Part shown: positions 17,283 to 27,521 of the stretch, piece by piece
Layout: the number at the start of each line of letters is the position of its first letter
Position numbering within the stretch: position 1 is the stretch's first letter
From: Meiothermus cerbereus DSM 11376
GTDB taxonomy: Bacteria; Deinococcota; Deinococci; Deinococcales; Thermaceae
Assembly: GCF_000620065.1 (NCBI RefSeq)
Contig: NZ_KK211061.1
Location: 44,585-108,584 of the forward strand
DNA: 64,000 nucleotides
Reading direction: 5' to 3'
The notes under the pieces: generated by a model
What the model saw: the letters and a program-made list of their open reading frames with translations, nothing else
The model's database searches: none
What the model was told of the DNA's origin: nothing
Translations under genes and position numbers: made by a program

Positions 17283-18506
17283 TTAGGCCATCTGCTTGCC
17301 AAAGCGCTTCTGAATGTATTCCTCCACCATACCCATAAACTCCTCGGCGATATGGTCGCCCTTGAGGGTGGTGACCAGCTGCCCGTCGATATACACAGGA
17401 GCGCGGGGGGCCTCGCCGGTGCCGGGCAGCGAAATTCCGATGTCGGCGTGCTTGGACTCACCAGGGCCGTTGACCACGCACCCCATTACCGCTACCTTGA
17501 GGTTTTCGACGCCAGGGTACTGGTTTTTCCAGACCGGCATCTGGGTGCTCAGGCGGGTGGAAACCTGCAGGGCCAGCTCTTGAAAGAAGGTGCTGGTGGT
17601 GCGTCCGCAACCAGGGCAACTGGCTACGCTGGGGGTAAACTGCCGTACCCCAATGGATTGCAGGATTTCCAGGGCTACTTCTACTTCCTTAGTGCGGGGT
17701 TCGCCGGGGGCCGGGGTAATGGAGACCCGAATGGTATCGCCGATGCCTTCGGCCAGCAGGGGAACCAGGCCCGCGGTGCTGGTCACGATGCCGCTCACGC
17801 CCATACCGGCCTCGGTTAGCCCTAAATGCAGCGGCGCATGGGTACGCCGGGCTAGTTCGCGGTAGACCCACCAGAGGTCGGGTGCATTTGAAATCTTGGC
17901 CGATAGGATGATTTTATCTTCGCTGAGGCCATACTTCAGGGCCCATTCGTAGCTACGAACCGCCGACTCTACGATGGTCTCGAGCGTGACCTGGTGGGCA
18001 TCTTTGGGTTCGGAGCGGGCGGCATTGGCGTCCATCATCTCCTCGAGCAAGCCTGCGTCCAGCGAACCCCAGTTCACCCCAATCCGCACCGGCTTGCCGT
18101 ACTCCACCGCCACCTCGCACATGGTGCGAAAGTTGGGGTCCTGTTGTTTGCCTTTTCCCACTGTTCCGGGGTTGATGCGGTACTTGTCCAAGGCCAGCGC
18201 CATCTGGGGGTACTTGCGCAACAGAATATGGCCGTTGAAGTGAAAATCGCCCACCAGGGGCACATCCACACCCAGGTCGGCCAGGCGACGCTTGATTTCA
18301 GGTACGGCCAGAGCAGCTTCGTCATTGTTGACGGTCATGCGCACGACCTCGGAGCCCGCGCGGGCCAGGGCCCAGACCTGAGCTACGGTGGCCTCGATGT
18401 CGGCAGTGTCGGTATTGGTCATGGATTGTACCACCACCGGGTGGTCGCCCCCTTTGGGTACTTTCCCCACCCAGACCGTCGGTGTTTTGCGGCGTTTGAC
18501 TACCAT
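17283..18506 (-). CDS. ispG: 4-hydroxy-3-methylbut-2-en-1-yl diphosphate synthase (IspG/GcpE)
   Basis: A 407-residue iron-sulfur enzyme of the MEP isoprenoid pathway that reduces the cyclic diphosphate intermediate to HMBPP. The TIM-barrel N-terminal part includes [19 protein letters not shown] and KYRINPGT. The C-terminal cluster domain has CPGCGRT and [10 protein letters not shown], supplying the Cys and Glu ligands of the 4Fe-4S cluster. Length is standard for bacterial IspG. The start at 18506 has TAGACT 7 nt upstream and a purine-rich GGGAG that might also act as a ribosome site. It stands alone. Confidence 0.97.
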   Translation of the reverse strand: MVVKRRKTPTVWVGKVPKGGDHPVVVQSMTNTDTADIEATVAQVWALARAGSEVVRMTVNNDEAALAVPEIKRRLADLGVDVPLVGDFHFNGHILLRKYPQMALALDKYRINPGTVGKGKQQDPNFRTMCEVAVEYGKPVRIGVNWGSLDAGLLEEMMDANAARSEPKDAHQVTLETIVESAVRSYEWALKYGLSEDKIILSAKISNAPDLWWVYRELARRTHAPLHLGLTEAGMGVSGIVTSTAGLVPLLAEGIGDTIRVSITPAPGEPRTKEVEVALEILQSIGVRQFTPSVASCPGCGRTTSTFFQELALQVSTRLSTQMPVWKNQYPGVENLKVAVMGCVVNGPGESKHADIGISLPGTGEAPRAPVYIDGQLVTTLKGDHIAEEFMGMVEEYIQKRFGKQMA

Positions 18507-18652
18507 ACTCCCAAGTCTAATATCCTCCGGCCAAGCGAATAGTAGACCAGGGCAGGGGTAGGCCCGAACAGCGGCCCATTGGGCGTGTTGGACTGGCGGG
18601 AGCGCTTCCCCTGATACAAGTCACAGACGCAAAAATTGGGTAATCTTGGGCT

Positions 18653-19132
18653 ATGGCGATTCACGTAGGAGACCGTCTACCCGAGGTAACCGTGTTCAAC
18701 ACTTCTGCCGAGCCGGTATCGCTGGCGGGGCTGGCACAAGGAAGGCCGGGGGTATTGCTTTTTTTTCCGGCTGCACACACCCGGGTGTGCGAAAAGGAGC
18801 TGTGCACCTTCCGCGATGGGCTGGCGGAGTACAACCAGCTTGGGGTTGAGGTGTATGGCCTGAGTGTGGACACCCCCTGGACCCTGGCCGCTTATGCCAG
18901 GTCGCTGGGTCTGGCCTTTCCGCTGTTCTCCGATTACAACCGGGAAGCCACCCGGGCCTTTGGGCTCGAGATTAGCCTGCGGGGTCTACCCGGCTTTTCC
19001 CAGCGGGCGGCCTATGTGTTCGAGGCTTCCGGCCGCATCGCCTGGGCCTGGGTGGCCGAGGTGGCGGCCCAGGAGCCCCCCTACCTGGAGGTGGCCGAAG
19101 CGGTGAAGGCCCTGGCCGAGGCCAGGGTTTAA
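18653..19132 (+). CDS. Peroxiredoxin (AhpC/TSA, AhpE/BCP-like)
   Basis: A 159-residue thiol peroxidase expected to reduce H2O2 or organic peroxides in the cytoplasm. The catalytic signature PxxxTxxC is seen as P39, T43 and C46; a second Cys, C51, sits five residues later as in some BCP-type enzymes and may resolve. Length fits the single-domain class. The start has TAATCT 6 nt upstream and no Shine-Dalgarno. The gene is convergent with the DUF1517 gene, only 13 bp between their stops. Confidence 0.9.
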   Translation: MAIHVGDRLPEVTVFNTSAEPVSLAGLAQGRPGVLLFFPAAHTRVCEKELCTFRDGLAEYNQLGVEVYGLSVDTPWTLAAYARSLGLAFPLFSDYNREATRAFGLEISLRGLPGFSQRAAYVFEASGRIAWAWVAEVAAQEPPYLEVAEAVKALAEARV

Positions 19133-19145
19133 TGGCATCCGGTGG

Positions 19146-20123
19146 CTAGAGCAGCTCGAGTTTGGGCCAGCCCAGCAGCAAGTCCTGCTCGGTGAGGGCT
19201 TCGCCCTCGGACTCGGGGGTCCAGGCCACGTAGGCGGCCAGGGTGTTGGTGGGGCTCGAGGAGGCCAGGGCCATTAGGGCCTGGCGCACCCCCTCGCGGC
19301 GCAAGGGGGTGGCTACCGGGGGCAGGCTGCCCCTCACGGCCAGCAACAGCGTTACCAGCAGGTAGCGCCCATCGGGTTCGGCCCTGGGCTGATAAGCGCC
19401 CTGAACCACCTCTTTGCCTTCGAAGTGCCGGTAGGTTTCAACAAACTCCGAGCGGGTCTCGGTCATCCAGGCATCGAACTGCCCCTCGGCTTTGTCCAGG
19501 CTGCCCATCCAAACCTCATACATGCCATACCGCCAGCCAGCCTGCTCGCGCAGCAGCAACACGGCGGTGTTGTCTATCAGGTCGGCCAGCCCCCGCACGC
19601 TCTCGGTATCGGCTACCTCGGCATTGTGGCGCAGGCTGGCCTGCAGCTGGGGGCTGTAGAGGGTGGCTAGTCGAAGCCGGGCCACTGTGCTCTCGAGCTC
19701 GCTGCCTGCTCCAGCGCCAGTTGCGGCCCGTTGCAACCCCCGCACCATCGAGAGGCTGACCACAACGATGCCCACAATGAACACTAGTGCGATCAGGTCG
19801 AAGTTGTAGCCCGCTCCTGGAGTTACAAAAACGGGCGGTCGGGTGCTGGGATAGCCTGGGGCACTGGGGGGGTAGGTGGGGTAGCTGGGATACCGGCGCG
19901 GGGTTGGCAGGGGCAGGGAGGGAGCAGGCGAGGGATTGACCCTGGGAATGGAGGGGCTCGAGCGGGGTGCCGAAAAGCCACCGCGACCGCCCACACCGCC
20001 TCCACTGCGCTGGGCGATGGCACTGCTCCATCCCGGCCCGCCCAGACTGTTACCGGCTGGACTGCTGGGCCAGGAAACCAGGGCCCATAGCAATAGAAGA
20101 ACCCAAACCCCAGTGCGTCTCAT
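19146..20123 (-). CDS. DUF1517-type membrane protein
   Basis: A 325-residue protein. It has an N-terminal signal or anchor ([14 protein letters not shown]), then a Gly/Ser-rich and Pro/Tyr/Ser-rich low-complexity linker (about 30-105). A transmembrane helix follows ([20 protein letters not shown]), then a C-terminal domain. The glycine-rich region followed by this domain resembles the DUF1517 family known mainly from cyanobacteria and plants. I start it at ATG 20123, because TATGCT lies 7 nt upstream, and not at the ATG 12 nt earlier. Function unknown. Confidence 0.75.
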   Translation of the reverse strand: MRRTGVWVLLLLWALVSWPSSPAGNSLGGPGWSSAIAQRSGGGVGGRGGFSAPRSSPSIPRVNPSPAPSLPLPTPRRYPSYPTYPPSAPGYPSTRPPVFVTPGAGYNFDLIALVFIVGIVVVSLSMVRGLQRAATGAGAGSELESTVARLRLATLYSPQLQASLRHNAEVADTESVRGLADLIDNTAVLLLREQAGWRYGMYEVWMGSLDKAEGQFDAWMTETRSEFVETYRHFEGKEVVQGAYQPRAEPDGRYLLVTLLLAVRGSLPPVATPLRREGVRQALMALASSSPTNTLAAYVAWTPESEGEALTEQDLLLGWPKLELL

Positions 20124-20169
20124 CCGTTTCAGCATACGGCATTGTGCTGGGGGTTCTTATTGCCATTGA

Positions 20170-20203
20170 TATAATCAGTAAACTTGATAATAATAGACTC
20201 AGG
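20170..20203 (+). promoter_or_regulatory. lon promoter -10 with HAIR-like HspR operator
   Basis: A perfect TATAAT lies at 20170-20175. Just downstream, CTTGATA (20183-20189) and ACTCAGG (20197-20203) are separated by 7 nt and match the HspR consensus CTTGAGT-N7-ACTCAAG at 5/7 and 6/7 positions. Placed around the start of transcription, this would block the promoter. The left half-site is identical to the one upstream of groES. Confidence 0.65.
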
Positions 20204-20275
20204 GTGCAGACCCACTCGAGAAAAACCCCCAATGGTGGGACTGCCTGTACACTTGCGATAGATATGGAGTTGATT

Positions 20276-22726
20276 ATGAACGACAAAACCGAAAAAAATA
20301 ACACTAACCTTCCCGAGAGGCTCCCGGTATGTCCGGTACGAGGCTCGGTGATTTACCCCAGCATGGTCATGCCCATCGATGCGGGGCGGGCTATATCCAT
20401 ACGGGCCATCGAGGCCGCTTTATCCCAGGAGCGGGTCATCCTGATCGTCAGCCAGCGGGACAAAGAAGTAGAGGAACCCGGCGCGGACGACCTGTACGAT
20501 GTGGGCACCGCCTGCAACATCCTCCGCATGCGCAAAAACGCCGATGGCTCGGTGCAGATGCTGGTACAGGCCTTTGCTCGGGTAAAGGTACAGCAGTATT
20601 ACCAGGCCACCGGCTACCTGGAAGCCAGCGTGATGCGGCTGCCCGAGGTTGAAGGCAAGGCTACCGAGGTGACGGCGCTATTCCGCGAGGTCAAGGAGCG
20701 CTTTGAGAACCTGCTGCGCGAGGGCAAGTATGTCTCGCCCGAAGTGGCGCAGTTTGTGCTGAACCTGGAAGACCCTTCGCAGCTGGCCGATTACATTGCC
20801 TTCCACCTCGACTTCAAGCTGGAAGACAAGCAGCAGATTCTGGCCACCCCCTCGGTGGTGGATCGCCTCAAGCGCATTGCCATCTTGCTGGATGCTGAGC
20901 TGGACCTGGTGGAGACCCAGCGCCGTATTCAGCAGCAGGTGAAAGAAGAAATTGATAAAAACCAGCGGGAGTTTTATCTGCGCGAGCAGATGAAGGCCAT
21001 CCAGCGCGAGCTTCATGGTGAAGAGGGCGAGGTGGAGGTGGAGGAGTTCCGCCAGAAAATTGCCGCTTTGAACCTACCTGCAAATGTTTTGCCTGAAGTG
21101 GAGCGCGAGCTTTCCCGCTTTGCCCGCATGCACCCCGACTCGGCTGAAGCCAGCGTGGTGCGCACCTATCTGGACTGGATCATCAACCTTCCCTGGAACA
21201 CCCGCACCCAGGACCAGATTGACCTGCGGGAAGCCAAAAAAATCCTGGATGAAGACCATTATGGGCTGGAAAAGGTCAAGGATCGGGTGCTGGAGTACCT
21301 GGCGGTGCGCAAGCTGAAGCTCGAGCGCCAGCAGAAGGGCGAAATTCCGCCAGAGGAGGTTTCCAAAGGCCCCATCTTGCTGTTTGTGGGGCCGCCAGGG
21401 GTAGGGAAGACCTCCATCGCCAAGTCCATCGCCAAGAGCCTGGGCCGTAAATACCACCGCATCTCGCTGGGTGGGGCCCGCGACGAGTCCGATATTCGAG
21501 GCCACCGCCGCACCTACATCGGGGCCATGCCAGGACGCATCATCCAGGGCATGCGCCAGGCTGGCAGCAAGAACCCCGTCATCTTGCTGGACGAGGTAGA
21601 CAAACTGGGGGTTTCTTACCAGGGCGACCCGGCAGCGGCCTTGCTCGAGCTGCTTGACCCCGCGCAAAACAAGGAGTTTACCGACCACTACCTGGGCGTT
21701 CCGTTTGACATGAGCGAGGTGCTCTTTATCTGCACCGCCAACTTCCCCGAGAACATTCCCGGGCCCCTGTTCGACCGCATGGAGCTGATCGAGTTTACCA
21801 GCTACATCGAACAGGAAAAGCTCGAGATCGCCAAGCGCTACCTGCTGCCCCGTCAGATGAGCGAGAATGGGCTTAAGGAAAACCAGGTACACATCACCGA
21901 GGCTGCGCTGATGCGCCTGATTACTCACTACACCCGCGAGGCCGGGGTACGCAACCTCGAGCGCGAGATCGGCACCTTGTTGCGTAAGTCCGCTCGCTCC
22001 ATTCTGGAAAGCGGGAAAAAGCGGGTACGCATCACCGAAGCCGACCTGGAAAAATACCTTGGCCCGGCGCGCTTCCAGCCCGAGTCGGAGGCCAGAACGC
22101 CCCAGATTGGGGTGGCCACGGGGATGTTTTACACCCCGGTAGGGGGCGACATCATGTTTATCGAGGTCTCGGTCATGCCGGGCAAAGGCAACCTGATTCT
22201 GACCGGTCAACTTGGCGACGTGATGAAGGAGTCGGCGCGTGCGGCCCTTTCGTACGCCAAGAAAAACGCAGCTCGCTTTGGTATCCCCCTCGAGCGATTC
22301 GATAACTCAGACGTGCATATCCATGTTCCAGCGGGCGCCGTGCCCAAAGAAGGCCCCTCGGCGGGCATTGCCATTACCGCAGCGCTGGTCTCGGCCCTGG
22401 CCGAAATCCCGGTGCGCAACGATGTGGCTATGACCGGAGAAATTACCCTTACCGGGCGGGTGCTGCCCATTGGGGGTGTGAAAGAAAAGGTGCTGGGCGC
22501 TCGCCGTGCGGGAATCCGCGAGGTGATTTTGCCTAAGCAAAACCAGCCCGACCTTTCAGACATCCCTGCTTACCTGCGCCAGAACCTTCAGTTTCACTTT
22601 GCCGAGGCGTTGGACCAGGTGCTGGACTGGACGCTGGTAGGAGGGCTGCGAGCCCTCGAGCACAAGGCAGCGCCCCCCTCGAAGAAGACCCGCCGGGGCA
22701 AAGAACAGCCTGTGGCAAGGGCATAG
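20276..22726 (+). CDS. lon: ATP-dependent protease Lon
   Basis: An 816-residue Lon protease that unfolds and degrades misfolded or regulatory proteins. The order is: N-terminal LON domain (about 10-205), coiled region, AAA+ module with Walker A GPPGVGKT, Walker [10 protein letters not shown], and the C-terminal protease domain with the Ser-Lys dyad (Ser in KEGPSAGIA). I choose ATG 20276, with GGAG 5 nt upstream; another ATG lies at 20264 and the open frame extends even further. The HAIR-like operator upstream points to heat-shock control together with groESL. Confidence 0.97.
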   Translation: MNDKTEKNNTNLPERLPVCPVRGSVIYPSMVMPIDAGRAISIRAIEAALSQERVILIVSQRDKEVEEPGADDLYDVGTACNILRMRKNADGSVQMLVQAFARVKVQQYYQATGYLEASVMRLPEVEGKATEVTALFREVKERFENLLREGKYVSPEVAQFVLNLEDPSQLADYIAFHLDFKLEDKQQILATPSVVDRLKRIAILLDAELDLVETQRRIQQQVKEEIDKNQREFYLREQMKAIQRELHGEEGEVEVEEFRQKIAALNLPANVLPEVERELSRFARMHPDSAEASVVRTYLDWIINLPWNTRTQDQIDLREAKKILDEDHYGLEKVKDRVLEYLAVRKLKLERQQKGEIPPEEVSKGPILLFVGPPGVGKTSIAKSIAKSLGRKYHRISLGGARDESDIRGHRRTYIGAMPGRIIQGMRQAGSKNPVILLDEVDKLGVSYQGDPAAALLELLDPAQNKEFTDHYLGVPFDMSEVLFICTANFPENIPGPLFDRMELIEFTSYIEQEKLEIAKRYLLPRQMSENGLKENQVHITEAALMRLITHYTREAGVRNLEREIGTLLRKSARSILESGKKRVRITEADLEKYLGPARFQPESEARTPQIGVATGMFYTPVGGDIMFIEVSVMPGKGNLILTGQLGDVMKESARAALSYAKKNAARFGIPLERFDNSDVHIHVPAGAVPKEGPSAGIAITAALVSALAEIPVRNDVAMTGEITLTGRVLPIGGVKEKVLGARRAGIREVILPKQNQPDLSDIPAYLRQNLQFHFAEALDQVLDWTLVGGLRALEHKAAPPSKKTRRGKEQPVARA

Positions 22727-22809
22727 TGCGGTCTTCAAAAGGGCTGTCTCAGAGCGGTTTTCATGTGCTGGGTATTCGTGGGAACCGATCTTTAGATCAA
22801 CCGGGTTGG

Positions 22810-23601
22810 TTACGTAGCCTGGGGGCTGGTTTTGGGTCTGGCCCCCACGTAGCGCAGAGCTGTCCAGATCAGTACCCCAGAAAATACCAGCCTAAGCCAG
22901 AACTCAGGTAGCTGGTTGGCTACCAAACCGCCGGCAAAGGCCCCGATCAGAATGCCCACAACCAATCCCGGCACATACTCCTGGGCCAGGTTGCCGTGAC
23001 GGTAGTGGGTATAAGAACCCACCAGCGCCGATGGCACCATAGCCAGCAGGGAAGTGCCCTGGGCTGTGTGCTGCTCGAGGCCCACCAGCAGCACCATAAT
23101 CGGTACCGTAATGGTGCCACCACCCACGCCCAGCAAGCCTGAGGCGAAACCCGCTGCTGCACCCGTAACGATGAGTGGAATAATCTTAAGCCATCCTTGC
23201 AAGGGCTCGTCGACATGGGGGATGTAGGGTTTGAGCAACAGGCTCAGGGCAACCACAACCAGGTACCAGCCGAATATCCGCTTGAGTTTCCACTCTGGTA
23301 GCCGGTTGGCAAAACGTGCACCCCAGTTGGCCGTGAGCATGGCGCTGGGGAAGATGACCAGGGCAGCCAACCAGTCCACTGTGCCCTGGGTGGCGTAGGT
23401 AAAGGCTCCAACCAGGCCTGTAAAAACAACCATTACCAGGCTCGTGGCCACAGCGTGGTGTTGGGATAGCTTTAGAAAGATCGACATCAGCGGGACGGCA
23501 ACTATACCGCCCCCCAGCCCTACCAACCCCCCAAAACCTCCCGCAATCAGGCCGATCCACAGACTAGTGAGATTCACAGCCCCCGTTATACCATGCCCCA
23601 C
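22810..23601 (-). CDS. TauE/SafE family membrane transporter
   Basis: A polytopic membrane protein of about 263 residues with roughly seven to eight hydrophobic helices. The two family repeats begin GLIAGGFGGLVGLGGGIVAVPLM and AAGFASGLLGVGGGTITVPIM, typical of TauE/SafE proteins, which are proposed to export sulfite, sulfoacetate or other small anions. The start is uncertain: GTG 23601 opens the frame, but GTG 23577 nine codons in is also possible; neither has a clear ribosome site. The gene is convergent with lon. Substrate unknown. Confidence 0.88.
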   Translation of the reverse strand: MGHGITGAVNLTSLWIGLIAGGFGGLVGLGGGIVAVPLMSIFLKLSQHHAVATSLVMVVFTGLVGAFTYATQGTVDWLAALVIFPSAMLTANWGARFANRLPEWKLKRIFGWYLVVVALSLLLKPYIPHVDEPLQGWLKIIPLIVTGAAAGFASGLLGVGGGTITVPIMVLLVGLEQHTAQGTSLLAMVPSALVGSYTHYRHGNLAQEYVPGLVVGILIGAFAGGLVANQLPEFWLRLVFSGVLIWTALRYVGARPKTSPQAT

Positions 23602-23628
23602 AAGATTTTAGATTCAAAATCCCGAGCT

Positions 23629-24624
23629 TTAGCCAAGCGCGACTTGTAGCCAGCGCAGCCAGTTCTCGCCAAGGACACTGCGCTGGAAGGGTTCGGGAAC
23701 CAGCCGGGCGATTTTTTGCAGATCGGCGGGCTGGTCCAGCCCATACGGGTTTTCCTTCATGCCAAAGCCGCCATCGAAGTCGGAGCCGATGCCTACCCTG
23801 TCCCAGCCGATTAAACCTGCGGTGTGGGCCAGGTGCTGGCCCACCACTTCCAGCCCCACCCGCTCCATGCCGCGCTTCCAGTTGTGGTCGAGAAAAAACC
23901 CGTACAAAACCGTGCCGATGACCCCCTGGCGTTCGCCAATGGCCCGGATCATGGCGTCGCTCAGGTGGCGGTTGGAGAACTCGAGCCCCTCGCCCCCCAG
24001 CAAGGCCCGGGGGTTGCTGTGGGTAGCACAGACCGGGCCCTCGAATACCTCGAGGGCCTGCCAGAAGGCCTGTTCGTCCATGTGGGAAAAATCGAGGGCC
24101 AGCCGACTTTCGTGCATGGCCTGCAGGAGCTCGAGGCCCAGCTCGCTCAGGCCGCCGGGCTCGCGGGTTCCGCCACAGTAGCGGGTGCGGTTCCAGGCCG
24201 GGCCAATCAGCCGAACCCCTTCCGACTTCCAGAAAGCCACCTCGCCAGGCTCACGGATGCACTCGGCGCCTTCAATCAGGATCAGCAGGGCTGTAATCCT
24301 GTCCTGAGGCCACAACGCCAGATGCCTCGCCAGACTGGCCCGGTCGCGGAGGATGCGCACCCAGCCCTGCTCTTCCCAGCGCAGGTATACCTCCAGCTGC
24401 TTGCGGGCCTGGGCGTGGGCGCTTTGGGGGTCTGTGTACCGGCGCGGATCAACCCACAGGGTGGCGAAGCAGAGGCCCACACCCCCTTCGCGTAGGGCAG
24501 GCAGGGTCACGACCGGTATCTCGGCGCGGGCGTCGCGTGCACGCAGCTCTGCAAGCGGCAGGGTCAGGTCGCGCCCCAGGTCCAGGGCGTTATGGGCCAG
24601 GTCGAGGTGAGCATCTACAATCAT
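23629..24624 (-). CDS. Membrane-type dipeptidase (peptidase family M19)
   Basis: A 331-residue zinc dipeptidase with the renal dipeptidase fold. Metal-site motifs are DAHLDLAHN at the N-terminus, LILIEGAECI, the CATHSNPRAL segment and GIGSDFDGG near the C-terminus. It should cut dipeptides, possibly with D-residues. There is no signal peptide. I choose ATG 24624: TAGTAT lies 7 nt upstream. The open frame runs a further 111 nt into a dispersed repeat, which is clearly not coding. It lies 27 bp upstream of the TauE-type gene on the same strand. Confidence 0.92.
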   Translation of the reverse strand: MIVDAHLDLAHNALDLGRDLTLPLAELRARDARAEIPVVTLPALREGGVGLCFATLWVDPRRYTDPQSAHAQARKQLEVYLRWEEQGWVRILRDRASLARHLALWPQDRITALLILIEGAECIREPGEVAFWKSEGVRLIGPAWNRTRYCGGTREPGGLSELGLELLQAMHESRLALDFSHMDEQAFWQALEVFEGPVCATHSNPRALLGGEGLEFSNRHLSDAMIRAIGERQGVIGTVLYGFFLDHNWKRGMERVGLEVVGQHLAHTAGLIGWDRVGIGSDFDGGFGMKENPYGLDQPADLQKIARLVPEPFQRSVLGENWLRWLQVALG

Positions 24625-24670
24625 GCCTTCAATACTAGCGTGGTTCTGCAACACAGCCAGACGGCTGAGA

Positions 24671-24782
24671 AATGCCTCTGATTTGTTCTTTTTCCGGGGC
24701 CCCCCTGAAGCGCGGGTAGCAGCCTGAAAAACCATGATGCTCCAGCCTGTCGCTAACGCAACGATTCAGGCGGGGTTCATAG
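24671..24782 (+). repeat. Dispersed intergenic repeat, family 1, copy 1
   Basis: The copy begins AATGCCTCTGATTTGTTC and ends GCGGGGTTCATA. Inside are CCTGAAGCGCGGGTAG near the left end and CGATTCAGGCGGGG near the right end, which form imperfect inverted ends. Closely matching copies lie at 35078-35322 (interrupted) and 63884-64000 (inverted), and a divergent one at 39026-39151. This copy separates the divergent dipeptidase and photolyase genes. Confidence 0.8.
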
Positions 24783-24835
24783 GATTTGTAGGTCAGACTC
24801 CTGCAAGCAAAGGCTTTTGCCCTTAAAACCAGGCC

Positions 24836-26155
24836 ATGAATCTTGTCTGGCACCGCGCCGACCTTCGCCTGCACGATAACCCGGCCCTGGTCGAGGCTTT
24901 GAAGTCCGGCCCGGCCCTGGGGCTGGTGGTTTTGGATGCCAACATCCTGCAAAACACCAGCCCGCGCCGACGCGCCTGGTTTTATCAGAACACCGCGGCC
25001 CTGCGTGAAGCCTATAAAAGCCGGGGGGGCGTTCTGCTGATTCGCAGTGGCCTGCCGTGGGTGGTGCTGTCTGAGCTGGTTCGTGAGCTTGGGGTACATC
25101 GGGTTTACGCGGTTCGCAACTCGACCCCCTATGCCCGCTTTCGTGACCAGAAGGTGGAGGAGGCTCTGCCGGGGTGGGTAACCTGGCTGGAAGGGCAGTA
25201 CATCCAGGAACCCGGCAGCATCCTGAAGCCCGACGGGGGCCCTTACACGGTCTTCACACCGTACTCCCGGCGCTGGTGGGCTGCTGGGGTACCGGTTTTG
25301 CTCGAGGCCCCTGCTCACTTTCCGCCCACACGCCTTCCCCCGGGCTTAGACCTGGGCACCATTCCCCAAGAAACCCCGGATGTGCTGCTGCCACCGGCGG
25401 GTGAGGAGGCTGCGCAAAAGGCGCTCGAGGTTTTTTTGCGCGACAAGCTGCCCAGCTACCACCAGACCCGCGATGCGCTGGCCGGTGAGGGAACCTCGAG
25501 GCTCTCCTACTACTTCACCCTGGGGGTGCTTTCACCCCGCCTGGCTGCCCAAAAGGCTTTGCAGATCGGGGGTGAAGGGGCCCGCAAATGGGTTAACGAG
25601 TTGTGCTGGCGTGACTTTAGCGGCGATCTGCTCTACCATCACCCGCAGATGATGACCCAGGCCTTCGACCCCCGCTGGAATGAACTGCCCTGGAACGACG
25701 ATGACGAGCTTTTTGAGGCCTGGCTGTGGGGCCAGACCGGTATACCGGTGGTGGATGCCAGCATGCGCGAACTGCGGGCCACGGGCTTCTTGTCCAACCG
25801 AGCCCGCATGGTGGTGGCGCAGTTCGCGGTCAAACTGGCCCTGCTGCCCTGGCAAAAATGCGAACGGGCCTTCCGCGACCTGCTCTTGGATGGCGATAAC
25901 GCCTCCAACCTGCAGGGCTGGCAATGGGCCGGGGGCTTGGGGGTGGACGCGGCCCCCTACTTCCGCGTATTTAATCTGATTACCCAGGCTGAAACCCACG
26001 ACCCCAGCGGTATCTGGCTAAGGCGCTGGGTGCCCGAGTCGGAGGGCCGGCCCCAGCCCTACCAAAACCCGTTGCTGGATTTGCATCTGGCCCGCAAGCG
26101 CTACCTGGCCGTTGCTGAGAAAATTGCCAAAAAGCCCCTTGTAGAGCGGATGTAG
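24836..26155 (+). CDS. phr: Deoxyribodipyrimidine photolyase (cryptochrome/photolyase family)
   Basis: A 439-residue light-driven DNA repair enzyme that splits cyclobutane pyrimidine dimers using FADH-. The N-terminal alpha/beta domain (from VWHRADLRLHDNPAL) would bind an antenna cofactor. The C-terminal helical FAD domain has WVNELCWRDF, the GQTGIPVVDASMRELRATG block and the DGDNASNLQGWQWAGG signature. It heads a group with the DUF2256 gene and a small membrane protein gene. No Shine-Dalgarno is visible; TTAAAA lies 7 nt upstream. A different, FeS-type photolyase is encoded at 29561. Confidence 0.95.
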   Translation: MNLVWHRADLRLHDNPALVEALKSGPALGLVVLDANILQNTSPRRRAWFYQNTAALREAYKSRGGVLLIRSGLPWVVLSELVRELGVHRVYAVRNSTPYARFRDQKVEEALPGWVTWLEGQYIQEPGSILKPDGGPYTVFTPYSRRWWAAGVPVLLEAPAHFPPTRLPPGLDLGTIPQETPDVLLPPAGEEAAQKALEVFLRDKLPSYHQTRDALAGEGTSRLSYYFTLGVLSPRLAAQKALQIGGEGARKWVNELCWRDFSGDLLYHHPQMMTQAFDPRWNELPWNDDDELFEAWLWGQTGIPVVDASMRELRATGFLSNRARMVVAQFAVKLALLPWQKCERAFRDLLLDGDNASNLQGWQWAGGLGVDAAPYFRVFNLITQAETHDPSGIWLRRWVPESEGRPQPYQNPLLDLHLARKRYLAVAEKIAKKPLVERM

Positions 26156-26196
26156 CCTGGCTGAACCCAGGCTGCGGCTATGTGTAAGGATTGTGT

Positions 26197-26352
26197 ATGC
26201 AGCGCAAAGGTTTTAAGGCCCACCTACCGGTGAAGACGTGCCTGGTGTGTGGCCAGCCCTTCCAGTGGCGCAAAAAGTGGTTGCGCAGCTGGGATGAAGT
26301 GAAGTATTGCTCGGCGCGCTGTAGAAGCCAGGCCAAAGGAGGGCAAAAGTGA
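26197..26352 (+). CDS. DUF2256 small zinc-ribbon-like protein
   Basis: A 51-residue protein, short but clear. [16 protein letters not shown] and [11 protein letters not shown] match the DUF2256 family: two CxxC/CxxxC pairs suited to bind zinc, with a conserved WRKKW core and a basic tail. DUF2256 genes are often found next to photolyase/cryptochrome genes, as here (41 bp after the photolyase stop). A ribosome-site-like AAGGA precedes the ATG. Its stop overlaps the GTG start of the next gene. The biochemical role is unknown; a link to light-dependent repair is inferred only from context. Confidence 0.88.
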   Translation: MQRKGFKAHLPVKTCLVCGQPFQWRKKWLRSWDEVKYCSARCRSQAKGGQK

Positions 26353-26717
26353 GCGAACTCGTGGGAGAGCGTATAGCCCAGCAACTCATGCTGTGGGCCC
26401 TGGTGTGCTTGGCAGGCTCCACTTGGGCCTTGTGGCGTACCCAGCATCCCTTCTGGAGGTCGTTTTGGTTTATGACTGGGGTCTGGGCCCTGGTCAATGC
26501 GGCAATTGCCTATGGGGGGTGGCTGGCTGCTGAGCCCGATGCGGCCCAACTACGCCAGTTGCTTTGGATTAACGCCGGTTTGGACGTTTTTTACATTGGG
26601 GCGGGGTGGTTTTTGTGGACGCGCCCCCAGCCAACCCTCAAGGGGTTTGGCCTGGCCGTTGGGTTGCAGGGGTGCTTCTTGCTGGCATTTGACCTGCTCC
26701 ATGCCCTGCAAATATGA
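26349..26717 (+). CDS. Small membrane protein, paralog of the gene at 57179
   Basis: A 122-residue protein with about four hydrophobic helices. It starts at GTG 26349, overlapping the stop of the DUF2256 gene. The region [20 protein letters not shown], then [16 protein letters not shown] and the FDLLHAL end closely match a second protein in this window (57179-57742). I believe this is the DUF6992 type, but I am not certain of the family number. The conserved W..VN, INAGLDV and FD residues suggest a functional core. Function unknown. Confidence 0.8.
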   Translation: MSELVGERIAQQLMLWALVCLAGSTWALWRTQHPFWRSFWFMTGVWALVNAAIAYGGWLAAEPDAAQLRQLLWINAGLDVFYIGAGWFLWTRPQPTLKGFGLAVGLQGCFLLAFDLLHALQI

Positions 26718-26880
26718 ACGTATTCTAGACATACATTGTACTCAGATTGTACATATATGCTTTGCCCTAGAGGTTGCAGAAGGTGGCATGAGTAAATCGA
26801 AAGCCGACGATTATCGGCCAAAGGTTTTCCAGCTACCCATCTTCCAACCCCAATTTTGTAGCTGTACACGGAGGTGGCAT

Positions 26881-27375
26881 ATGAAGATCAAAGCTTTACT
26901 CGTCGCAGGTAGCCTGGCCCTGGCTGTTCTTGGCCTCACCCTCACCAACGCCCAGAGCACCACTCAGAACCAGACCATCACACAGATAGTAGCTACCAAC
27001 CCCAACTTCAGCACCCTGCTGGCGGCAGTACAGGCGGCAGGCCTGGCAGACACCCTTTCTGGAGAAGGCCCCTTTACAGTCTTTGCGCCCACCAATGAAG
27101 CCTTTGCCAAGATTCCAAAAGCCGACCTGGACAAGCTTCTGGCCGACAAAGCGGCCCTCACCAAGGTCTTGACCTACCATGTGGTGGCCGGGCGGGTGCC
27201 CTCGAGCCAGGTGGTTACCCTGAAAGAAGCCAAAACCGTTCAGAGTCAGAGCGTTACTATCCAAGTTAAAGATGGCAAGGTAATCCTCAACGGAAACTCT
27301 ACGGTCACGGCGGTCGACATTCAGGCCAAAAACGGCATCATCCACGTGATCGATACCGTGCTGTTGCCCAAATAG
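26881..27375 (+). CDS. Secreted fasciclin (FAS1) domain protein
   Basis: A 164-residue secreted protein. A signal peptide (residues 1-24, ending in TNAQ) precedes a single FAS1 domain with the H1 and H2 motifs FTVFAPTNEAFAKIP and NGIIHVIDTVLLP, and the YH motif LTYHVVAGR. FAS1 proteins act in adhesion or cell-surface interactions. The start at 26881 has a GGAGG ribosome site. A strong hairpin terminator follows. The 163 bp before it hold two TTGTAC words near 26740 and no other clear element. Confidence 0.93.
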   Translation: MKIKALLVAGSLALAVLGLTLTNAQSTTQNQTITQIVATNPNFSTLLAAVQAAGLADTLSGEGPFTVFAPTNEAFAKIPKADLDKLLADKAALTKVLTYHVVAGRVPSSQVVTLKEAKTVQSQSVTIQVKDGKVILNGNSTVTAVDIQAKNGIIHVIDTVLLPK

Positions 27376-27393
27376 CAAGAATAAAGCCCCGAT

Positions 27394-27424
27394 CCCCTGT
27401 CGCCCGACAGGGGCTTATTTTTTT
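27394..27424 (+). terminator. Terminator of the FAS1 gene
   Basis: CCCCTGTC (27394-27401) pairs with GACAGGGG (27406-27413) around a GCCC loop. The stem is followed by CTTATTTTTTT, a clear intrinsic terminator. Confidence 0.9.
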
Positions 27425-27521
27425 GGGGGGTGTTTGTAATCCAGATGGGTTGCCGGATTGTGCGCTTCGGGTTACGATGCCATAGAAACGAATAACCCTG
27501 TGGTTTAGAAAGGAGAACCCT

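Noticed and set aside
21074-22210. A 378-codon open frame antisense to lon
   Set aside because: Shadow of lon codon bias; no ribosome site or recognisable domain.
24625-24735. A 37-codon N-terminal extension of the M19 dipeptidase
   Set aside because: The extension is translated from a dispersed repeat, whereas a TAGTAT box lies 7 nt before the internal ATG at 24624.
26497-26880. An upstream in-frame extension of the FAS1 gene
   Set aside because: It overlaps the small membrane protein gene; the signal peptide and the GGAGG site fix the start at 26881.
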